A stretch of 64,000 nucleotides of DNA from contig NC_092603.1 in the NCBI RefSeq assembly GCF_047663525.1, positions 1,756,001 through 1,820,000 on the forward strand. Reading direction: 5' to 3'. A model generated the notes under the pieces. It was not told the origin of the DNA and did not search any database. It was given only the letters and a program-made list of their open reading frames with translations. The stretch is from Anas platyrhynchos (Eukaryota; Chordata; Aves; Anseriformes; Anatidae). Shown piece by piece: positions 34,201-44,200 of this stretch (positions are counted from its first letter, which is position 1; each line of letters opens with the position of its first letter). Position numbers and translations under genes: made by a program.

Positions 34201-35561
34201 CAGAAAACCCTGGTGCTGAGCTTCAGTGCCTTCTGGCAGCATCTCTGCACCAAGCCGTACTGATTCAAGAAGCCCTGAGACTACCAGACTATTTCTTAGC
34301 TCTCCTCCATGATAAAAAGCAAAACCAAGCAGAGGTCCAGCTCCTCAGAGGTCTCTTCCCTGCTCCAGGTGTTGTTTTTGGGGCCATCATTGCTGAGGCT
34401 GAAGGTGCTGCTCAGCAGCCTGTGCCCAGTGCCCTCACAACATCATGGGGATTGAGTTCAAGGAGACCACAGAAACCCATCAAAACCAACTCATCCTTGC
34501 AGCTCTGTCCCAAAACACCTGCAGCACAATAGGTATGCTCCTTGCTGGACAAGTGCTCACAAACTGAGGAGGTGAAGCCCCATCAGAATCAGCTCTTTGA
34601 CAGGCTTCATCGATGGCCATGAGGATGGGACAGGGTCCTGGGTGGGGCATACAGATGCAGGGACACCCGGACCATGCCCTGGGAGCATCACCCCAACCAC
34701 TAACCTGACACCTCCAGCTCCACAATGGCTTCAGCATAACTGTCAGCATTTTTCACATTGCAGACGTACAGGCCATCATCAGAGGGTCTCAGCCCCGTGA
34801 TTCGCAACTGCAGGCTTCCAGCAGAGAGACCATCCCTGGCCAGCTCTGTCCTCCCGGCATATGCCCCCATCTGCTCCCCGTACAGGTCCTCTCCATTGCG
34901 GTAGTGGTGCACTGTCTCAGAGATATGGTCCCGCATCCACCTGACGTCCAAGCTGCGAGCATCGCGTTGAGGGGACAAGTGGCAGGGCAGCACGACATCC
35001 TGCCCCACGGTGGCAGTGAGAGGGTGGCCTGGTCCCTCCACTCTGAGCTGGGCTGGGCAATGGAGAAAGGCACAGAGAGGTGGTGAGATTTTGCCATTGT
35101 AAATGTAGGGTCAGTGAGTGACAAAGGGTGAACTGTGTGTGAGTTGGTGTGTGCTGCGTCCCCCGTGTGCCATGGGAAACCACCCGGGAAAACAGGAGAG
35201 GGAGAGGGAGGATGTGCAGGTGAAGGAGGTGTGCTGGGAGTGGGAGCCCTCTCTGCAGCATTTGGGCAGGTGAAGAAGAGCCAGAAAGGGCAGGCAAGGC
35301 AGCGCCCATATTGTGTGAAAGAACCAAAGGGAAAGTGAAACCCAGCAGGGTCCGAGCTGTGGGCTCTGCTCCCCCCTTTCCAACAGCCACTCCCGTGCCC
35401 CATAGCAGCAAGTCTGCCAGGCCCAGGGGGGAGAGCCCCCAGCAGCCCCGCAGGATCCTACCTGAGCCCAGCTGGAGGAGGAGCAGAGTGATGAGGGAAG
35501 TCAGGAGGCCCCTGACATGGCCGGTGAGGCTGGGGTGGCCGCAGCCCCAGGGGAGCCCCAT
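31221..35561 (-). CDS. Butyrophilin-like protein, copy 4 (IgV-IgC-TM-heptads-B30.2)
   Basis: Exons: 35462-35561 (signal), 34705-35052 (IgV), 33704-33985 (IgC), 33470-33574 (TM), five heptads 33172-33192, 32607-32627, 32488-32508, 32368-32388 and 32224-32244 (AAQSREL, AKKDAKL, VEQAAEI, EEKDARL, EEQSEEL), the 33-base exon 32033-32065, B30.2 31221-31855; 535 residues, the longest copy. The IgV and heptad set match copy 2, with the first heptad donor intact here. The B30.2 (YFWEVEVE, EKAGKSARW, RPWFLLWTQG) matches copy 1. A dead heptad exon lies at 32837-32857. It is the copy nearest C4 and lacks any inactivating change. Confidence 0.87.
35331..35342 (+). promoter_or_regulatory. ISRE-like motif in intron 1 of butyrophilin-like 4
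   Basis: GAAAGTGAAACC, as in copy 2, at the same intronic place. Confidence 0.5.
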
Positions 35562-35999
35562 CTGAGAGAGAGGTCCCCAGGGGGGCAAGCAGCCCCCCAG
35601 GGGTCCTTCTCCAAGGGAGCTCCAACAAGATAGATGTCCCTCACGGCACCCAGCAGAGCTGCAGGAAGCACAAGGCTACGCCCAACTTTCCCAACCTTTG
35701 CCCAGTTCCTGGCTGCAATAACCCTCCTGGAGCAACTCTGCCCCTGGATCTGTGGGGAGAAGTCTCTGAGGTGCTCTGCAGGGCTGCAGACCTCCAGGAA
35801 AAAACACTGTCTAAACTCATTCATCTCCACCCATGTTAAAAGGAATCGGTTAGCAATGGGACAATGTGTAGACATGGCAGAGCAGACCTGAGCAGGATTG
35901 GAGGCTGCAGGGAATGGGGCATGGCTGGGTGCCAAGCCCAGAGTTGCCACCTTTGCCCAGGGTGCTGAAGGCAAAGTGCCAGCCCCACTCCCGGCTCCA

Positions 36000-36525
36000 G
36001 TAAAGCAGCCATGGCAGAAGGTTGGCTCAGATGGGCAGGGACCTTCTTCTAGAGCTTAGGTGGATAAGGAAAGTTTCTGTCTGCTGGAAGAGAGGTCAGG
36101 CATTATGGAAGGACTACAGTGGTACTGTTTGCCTTTGTAGGGAGAAAATTCATACGGCCAAAGCTCAATTTGAATTGAAGCTGGACAGTACTGTGAGGGG
36201 CAATAAAATGGATTATTAATTTTTTAAACTATCTTAACAGCTGAAGTAGGATTAGAGAAAACATTGGTCTGTTCCTTGACAGGGATGCTCAAACTAAGGT
36301 CATTGACTTCACGGAGATGTTTAAAGCTTTTGCCTTTAAGACTGATGCTGGGCTGTGGGATCCTAAATGCCCTGAGCTGGAGGACAATGACTGCAGGAAT
36401 ACTAAAGTCCCAACAACCACGAATTTGTGTGGGATTTGGTGCTCCAGATAGATGCATACAAGACTATAGGGCCTGATGGGATTCATACCAGAGTACTAAG
36501 AGAACTGGCTGAGGTCATCATGTGT
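36000..36525 (+). mobile_element. CR1 LINE fragment upstream of butyrophilin-like 4
   Basis: Translation includes KRGQALWKDYSGTVCLCREK and AKAQFELKLD, the CR1 segment between endonuclease and reverse transcriptase. It is the fourth copy of the CR1 piece that accompanies each gene. It ends where an LTR-like sequence begins. Confidence 0.7.
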
Positions 36526-36900
36526 GGTGGTTTTACTTAGGTGGGCAGCTGAGCTCCACCACAACTGCTCTCTCACTCCCCCTCCTCAAAGGGAAAGGGG
36601 GAGAAAATGCGATGAAAAGGGCTCAAGGATTGAAATAAGGACCAGGAGATCGCACAATAATTATCATCATGGGCAAAACAGACTCACCATAGAGAGATTA
36701 AATAAATTTATTACCCATTACTAACAAGCTGGAAAAGTGAGAAGCAAAGAAAACAAACCAGAAATACCTTCCCCTCACCCACCCTCTTCCACCTCCTCCC
36801 CCTGAGCAGCGCAGGGGAATGGGACAATGAGGTTTACAGTCAGTCTATACCACTTTGTCTCTGCTGCTCCTTCACAATCTCTCTCTTTCCTCTCTTCCCA
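36526..36900. mobile_element. LTR-like fragment of an avian endogenous retrovirus (solo, decayed)
   Basis: The sequence beginning TGTGGTGGTTTTACTTAGG and running through TAAATAAATTTATTACC and the C-rich CTTCCCCTCACCC part resembles abundant bird ERV LTRs. No viral genes accompany it. The family assignment is from memory and unverified. Confidence 0.4.
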
Positions 36901-36906
36901 AGCTTG

Positions 36907-37170
36907 TCAGTGTGCAACAACCCTCTCGGCAAAGAACCTTTTCCTGATGTCTAGCCTGAATCTCCCCTGCCTCAGCTTGACACCATACCCATGGATCCTA
37001 TCACTGGTCACTAAAGAGAAGAGATTGGTGCCTGTGCCTTCACTCACCCTTGTGAGGAAGCTGTAGACCACGATGAGGCCTCCCCTCAGCCTCCTCTTTT
37101 CTAGGCTGAACAGGCCCAGTGACCTCAGTTGCTCATCATATATCTTCTCCTCTAGGCCCTTCACCATCTT
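36907..37170 (-). mobile_element. CR1 3' fragment, inverted
   Basis: Minus-strand translation [19 protein letters not shown] and [18 protein letters not shown] is the conserved C-terminal end of CR1 ORF2. It abuts head to head with a plus-strand CR1 3' end. Confidence 0.75.
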
Positions 37171-37179
37171 TGTGGGGCC

Positions 37180-37432
37180 AGCGACAGGGCCCAAGGGAAT
37201 GGCATGGAGCTGCTGCAGGGGAGGCTCAGGCTGGCTGTTCGGAAAAGGCTCGTCACCAACAGAGTGGTCGGGAACAGGAACAGTTTCCCCAGGGATGTGG
37301 CCACAACCCTGAGCCTGCTGCAGCTCAAGGTTTAGGGCCTGATTTTTGGGTGGTCTTGTGTAGAGCCAGGAGATGGATTTGATGATTATGGTGGGTCCCT
37401 TCCAACTCAGGATATTCTATGATTCTATGACC
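37180..37432 (+). mobile_element. CR1 3' end with terminal ATTCTATG repeats
   Basis: It ends CCTTCCAACTC followed by ATTCTATGATTCTATGA, the typical CR1 3' terminus. It forms the right edge of the butyrophilin block. Confidence 0.8.
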
Positions 37433-38245
37433 CCAGCATGGATTCAGTTACTCCCAATTAATCCCAACTGTGTCCCCTACATGGTCCCAGATGCTCCTGG
37501 CTGCCTCCAGCAAATCCCAGTTGCTCCCAGTTGTCCCCAGTGCAGTCGTAGTTGCTCCCAGCATGAACTGAGTTGCTTCCATTTGGCTATAGCATTGAGC
37601 TAGTTGCCCCCAGTTTGGTCCCAGATGCTCTCTGTTTGTGCCATCGTGGTCCCAGCATGCCCGGTATGCCAGCATCAGGTTCCATTCGCTTACAGTTTGC
37701 CCCACCATGGTCTCATTTACTCCCAGTTTATAGCCAATTGATCCTAATTGTCCCAGTGGCTCCCAGCTGCCCCCTGCAGATACAAGTTGCTCTCCGTTGA
37801 CCCACATGTGGGTTTATTTGACCCAACACAGTTCCAGTAAACAACATCCACATCCTTTCCCTCATCCACTAAATGGGATAATTGACCCCAGCATGGGCCC
37901 GGATTCCCTCAGTGTGCTGCCTGAAGCTCACAGTGTCCCCAACATGGTCCTACAAGCTCCCATGTCCCCCAACATGGTCCCCATTGCTCCCAGTTGGCCC
38001 TAGAAGTTCCTAGTTTCTCCCAGTTGGCCTCAGCATGGTTCCAGTTAATCTCAGCACAGTCTCAGTTGACACTAGTTTATTTCTGGTTGACCCCAATTGA
38101 TCCAGATAGGGCCCCAGTTGCACCCAGTGCAGTCTGAGTTGTTCCCAGTGTGGTCCCAGTCGCTCCCAGTTGCCCCCAGTAAATCCCAGTTGTTCCCAGT
38201 TGGCCCCAGCATGGGTGTCCTCCAGCGGGACCACGTGTCCCCGGC
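37433..38245. repeat. CCCAGTTG-type minisatellite, right flank of the butyrophilin block
   Basis: The same degenerate family and orientation as 10680-11360 (CCCAGTTGCTCCCAGTTG, CCCCAGCATGG). It reaches the C4 stop codon and contains the probable C4 poly(A) signal. No gene is seen. Confidence 0.75.
38076..38081 (-). terminator. C4 poly(A) signal
   Basis: AATAAA on the minus strand, 165 bases after the C4 stop, embedded in the minisatellite. Confidence 0.65.
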
Positions 38246-41200
38246 TCACAGCTGGCAGCCCAGCTGGCCAAGGCGGTTGCGGAAGTCCTGCAGCTGGGCA
38301 CAGCGTCTCCGCAGCCGTGTGGCCCCACAGCGGGCAGGGGATGGCACCTCTTCCACCCATGACTGGGGGCTCAGTAAGTACTGGGGGCTAGGGACAAGGA
38401 CACGGGGTCAGGAACAGGAAGGCAATGGGACATGGGGACATTGGGGATACACTGGTACATGGGGTCATGGAGACAGGGGGGACAAGAGAGCTTGGGGTCA
38501 TGAGGCATGGGGGCATGGAGGACATGGGAACATGGAGACAAGGGGGACACAGAGGCATGGGGACACAGGGACATACAAGGACTTGGGGGGACATAGGGTG
38601 GGCAAAAAGATATGAGAGGACGTGGGGGACAGGAAGGCATGGGGACACTGAGGCATGAGGACGCGGGGGACATAGGGGTACACAGGGGCACGAGTACACA
38701 GCAGCACACAAAACTACAGGGAGATGTGGGTACGCGGGGTGGGCAAAGGGACATATGGGGGCCATGAGGGGACACAGGGTCATAGGTCTATGGGGATACA
38801 AGGGGACTCAGCCCCCTTCTCACCGTCCTTGGGGGTCCCGTGTTCCCCCATCCAACCCCATCACCAGGTAGGTGTTGGGGGAGCGCAGGCGCAGGGTGCA
38901 GCTCTCCCTCACCAGTATCCGCCGCCGTTCCCCAGGGGCCACCGCTGTATCCTGCCCTGCACCAGTATGCACCAGTACTCTGCAGTGCAGCACACAGCCT
39001 GCTCTGCCCGGGTTTTCCCAGTATGGCCCAGTGTACTCTCAGGTTCTTCCAGTACAGCTGAGAGTTCTCACTGTACAGCCCAGTGCCACCCTAATATTGC
39101 CCAGTACATCCCAGTGACCCCCAGCATGGCCCAGCCACACCCAGTTACAGCCCTTGACCACCCCAGCATGGCCCAGTCTAACCCAGTACCCTCAATCATG
39201 ACTCAAGATTTCTCCACGCTGTGCTTGTGGACATCCAGTGCCTTCCATTATACCCGAGTCTACCCATTTTCCCACAATATGGCCCAGCTCCCCACACCAT
39301 GCAGCCTAGGGCCATCCCAGTTTGGCCCACTATAACCCAATACCCCGCAGTCTCACCCCCCAGTCTCTCCCTGTCCTCCCAGTATACCCACCCAACCTCT
39401 ACCACACTTAGTTCTCCCAGTTTCAACCCTCAGTCTCTCCCAGTTTCAACCCTCAGTCTCTCCCAGTTTCAACCCTTATTCCTTCCCAGTGCTCCCAGTC
39501 CCTCCCAGTCTCCCCAAAAAGCACCTCCTAGTTCCCCCCAATCTCACCCCCTATCCCTCCCAGTACCTCCCAGTCTGCACAATCTCACCCATCAGCAGAA
39601 CCTCCTGGATTTCTGTCTCAAACCCCACAAAAGCTCCAACCTCATTTTGGGTCAGCACCTGAACCACCATTGCTAGGGAAGGGGCAGACCATGAGGGTCG
39701 TGGGGGTCACAGGAGTCGTGGAGACCACAGGGGTTATGGGGTCCAGGGAGTGTCCCCATAAAGGGTGCAGCCCAACAGGGTTATAGGTGCCAAGCGTTAC
39801 AGGGGCGCAATAGAAGCTTGGGCAGCAGGGGGGACAACTGGGGTTCAGGGTGGAAACTGGGGTTCAAGGAGGGATTTTGGGGGGTTACAGTGGAGTTCAG
39901 GGTGCAGCTGGTTAGGGGTGCAGACAGTTTGGGGGTGTAGGTAGTTTTGGGGTTCACCATAGTCAACGCGGGGGCTGTAGCAGGCAAAGTCAAGGCGATC
40001 GTCGGCCGTCAGCTCCTCCGTCCCCCTTTGGGCCCGGGGACACCCACCTTGGGGGATACAGCTAGGTGAAACCCTGGAGCCCCCAGCATCCATCCCCCTC
40101 ATATACCAGGGTTCCTCCAAAATCAACACGACTCCCTCACATCAACAGGACACCCCCCAAATCCTAGCTCTCCTCCCATAGCACCACGATACCTGCTTTC
40201 AAGTTCTCTCCGTGTCCTCCACGTCCCCGTGTTCCTCCATTTCCCAGGACCCCACGTCCCCCCATTGCCCTGGTGTCTCCTGAACCCCACCGTTACCCCC
40301 CCCAAACCCCAGCTGCTCCCTTGAACCCCACAAAAGTGTGTGGAGGGGGAACCCAGTGTGGGGGTCCCCAGGACTGTGTGGTGATGAGGTCCAGGATATG
40401 GGGGGGTCCCTTGGGTGGGGGGTCCCCCGGGTCTTGGGGACATGGGGCCCACCTTGTGCACATTCGCAGACTTTCGGGGAGCAGAGGGTGGCCACAGCGC
40501 TGCTCCTGCGGGGGGCGCTGTAGAAGACGGTGCAGCGCCGAGCTGGGTGGGGCAGAAGGCGGGGTCTGAACAGACACGTCCCCTCCCTGGGCTCCACCCA
40601 CGGAGGCCCTGCCCACCTGGCTCGTAGTAGTCATAGATGACTGCCATGGCGGGCTGCAGCTGCCCCACAGCCACATCCTGTGTTGCCCCGAAGCTGAGAC
40701 ACTGGCGCTGGGGGGGGACCTGGAGACACGGGGAATACGGAGAGGAATCGCGATATGGGGGGACATGGGGAAACAAGGGGCCAGGTAGGGACATGGGGAT
40801 CCACGGGGATATTGGGGATATAGGGTAGCATAGGGAACGTGGGGATGTAGGGGGACATGGGGACACTGTCCCTCTCCCATTCCCATTTCCCCACTGCCCC
40901 CAGTCCCTCCCAGCCACCCCCCCATTGTCCCCCAGAGCTCTCCAACCTCCTGTGTCCCCCACCTCATCCAGGTACAGCACCAGCCGGGCCCCGTCGAGCT
41001 CGTAGTGGCTTATCCAGCGATCAACCACGTCCCGCAGCTAGGGGGAAGACACTGGCACCCCAGCACCCCAACACACCCCCACCCCAATGCCCCCACATCC
41101 CAACCCCTGAGCACTCCCATGGCCCAACATCCCCCACATTGCATGCCCAATGACCTGACTCTCCCCAAATCCCAATAACCCACCACCAGCCTTACAGCCT

Positions 41201-44200
41201 CGAACCTCAACACCATGTCCCCAAACCCCAAAATCCAAATTACAACACCCCAAGTCCCAACTCTCCCCAAACCCTCAAGTCCCAACAGACCCAAATCCCA
41301 ACGCCTCCAAATCCCAACTCTCCCCAAACCCCAACAAACCACCCCCCACCATCCTTACACCCCCAAACCTCAACACCCCCAAATCCCAACACCCCCAGGC
41401 CCCAACTCTCCCCAAATCCCCACCACCCATCACCCTTACACCCCTCTATAGCTCCCCACCCCAACACCCCCCCCAATTCCCATTTCCCGCTACCGCCCCC
41501 CACCGTGCCCCCCGCAACCTCCAAGGGGACCCAAGTTCCCCCCACCTTGTCCAGGTCAGGCCGGTGGGGCCGGAAGCCGCTGAGCAGGGAGACCTCGACC
41601 ACAGCCATTCCTGCCAGCCCTGCACCTGGGCCCCGCCTACATCCAAGCCCCACCCATCAGGGGTGGGGCCACGAGGCAGAACAGGAAATCCCACCCCAGT
41701 AGACCACCAAAACCCAGTGAAACAGGAAGTCACACCCTTGTGCATGGGCCAAGCAGGAAGTCCCACCCACTCCACTCATAGGCCAGGACTACCAGGAAGT
41801 ACTGCCCCCTACTGGTGGCCCACAGAAACATGGAAATAGAAAGTCCCTCCCATAACTGTGACCAAAATGAGAAGCTCCCTATGATGCCCCTGATTTCAGG
41901 CAGCCACAGGAAGTCCAGCCATCACAGTTACTGCCAAGCAGGAAGTCCTGCCATCAATTTCCTGCAGCAACAGGAAGTCGATCCCTTACAGACCTAGTCT
42001 ACAGGAAGTCGTGCCCCAACTTCCTGCAGCCACAGGAAGTCCAAATCTCTCAGATCTGGCCTAGCAGGAAGTGTTGCCCCCAACTTCCTGCAGCCACAGG
42101 AAGTCCAACCCTCTCAGCCCAGGCCTAGCAGGAAGTCTTGCCCCCAACTTCCTGCAGTCACAGGAAGTCCAACTCTCACAGACCCAGCCCAGCAGGAAGT
42201 CCCGCCATTAGGAAGCGGAAGCCTTGGCCTGACGGTGGAAGAGGAAGTCCTGCCCACAAACCCTGCTGACACAGGAAGTCCCCCTGCCCCAGGGACAGGA
42301 AGTCCCGCCTCTCACCAGAAGCAGACCAGGAAGGCGACCTCGCGGCCTGGGTCACGCACATCCCGCCGCTGTCTCTGCCGGGCATCCCACAAGGCCATGG
42401 GACTCAGGGGGGCGGCAGCCTCTGCAAGCCCCGCCCCTCCTGCAGGCCCCACCCCTTCTGGAGGCTCCGCCCTCCCCTCAAGCTCCTCCTCCTCCTCATA
42501 GTCCTCGTAGTCCTCTTCATCTGCAGGAGGCAGCTACTTGAAAGGCCAGGTCTTGCAGGGAGGGGGAGGGGCTAGTGGGGGTGTGTCCTCAGTGGGTGGG
42601 GCCAGTGTGGATGTGGCCTCACCTTGATAGATGATGGGGCCGGTGATGGACACCTCTAGGCCCAGCCCCTGGCAGGTGGCATTGGGGGGCGACATCAGGC
42701 GGAACTGGCGCAGGACCTGGGGACAGCGGTGAGGGAGGTGGTGTCCAAGAGCAGACCAGTCACCGGAGGTGGTGTCCAGGCCCAGCCACTCACCGTGAGG
42801 GTCCCCTCGCCATGTCCCTCCACCTTCACTGTCACCGGGCTGCCCAAGGGCACCTGGGGGACATGGGGATGTGGAGGAATATGGGATCAAAGCAAGGAAC
42901 AGGGGACGTCAACGCCCCATGTCTACTTGTGTCCCCCCCTCCACGTCCTACCATGTTCCCCAAACCTGATCCCCATATGTCCCTCATGTCTGCATGTCTC
43001 CCCATTGTATTCCATGTCCCCATGTGTCCCCCCCACGTCCCCATGTCTTCCCATGTCCTTCATGACCCCATATGTCCCCCAAACCAGGTTCTCATATGTT
43101 CCTCATGTCCGCATGTCTCCCCATGTCTTCCATGTCCCCATATGTCCCCCCATATTCCCAGTGTTCCATGTCCTCCCTGCCCTGTCCCCATATACGTTCC
43201 TCCATCACACGCACCCGAAGCTCCTGCTCCAGTGGCTCCAGGCCAGGCTCCAGTGTCACTTGGGTGCCCCCAGGACCTCCTCGGATCCCCCCCGGCCAGG
43301 ACAGCCCCAGGTTGAGCCCAGATCTGGCCCCACGTCCCCATTGTAGCCACATCTGGGCCAGTGCCTCCAGCGCCACCAACGTGTCCTGCGGGTCCAGGAG
43401 TCCAGGTGGGCTAGGGACCTCAGTGTCTGGGCACTGTCCACCTAAAGCACACCGGTGTCCCAGGGCACCCAGATGTCCAGGACACCCAGATGTCCAGGAC
43501 ATTTGCATCACCCCCACCTCAGGGGACCTAGTCTTACAAGTGACACAGTTATCCATGAGATCCACTACCCCTGGGGGCCCAAATGTCATCCCCCCCCATC
43601 CCAGGTGACCCAGGCATCCTGGGTTTCCAGGACACTCAAGTATCTGGGTCACCCTCACCCCAGAGCACCCAGGTGTCCTGGTCACATCCAGCCCGGGGCA
43701 CTCAGGTGTCCCAGGGGACCCAGACACTCGAGATACCTCCACCCCAGGGGACCCCAGTGTCCCAGTGCCCCCAGCGCCCAGGCACCTGGGTGGAATGGAA
43801 GCCACCACCGTAGTTGCTTTGCTCACGGAGCCACTGGGCCGCCCGGCTGGCTCCAGCAACATCACGGCTCTGCAGCAGCGCTAGGAGCCCATAGGCCGTT
43901 GCCTCCACGGTGGCTGCAGGACCCCCGGCTGGCCAGAACTGTGCCCGACCTCCTGCCAAGGGACAGTGCCCATGGGCAGGGTCATCAATGCCTCAGGGCA
44001 CCCAAAACCACTACCCCATGGGGAGAAGGAACCCAGGAGCCACCAACCAATGTATAGGATCCAGCAACCCATGGGGACCCAGGCATCCAGGTGCCACCAA
44101 CTCACGGGAAGAAAGTTGTTCTGAAGCCACAAACCTCTAGGGACTCAGGTATTGGGGTGACCCCATGGGGATCCTGCCGTGTGCTCACCGTGGGCCTTTC

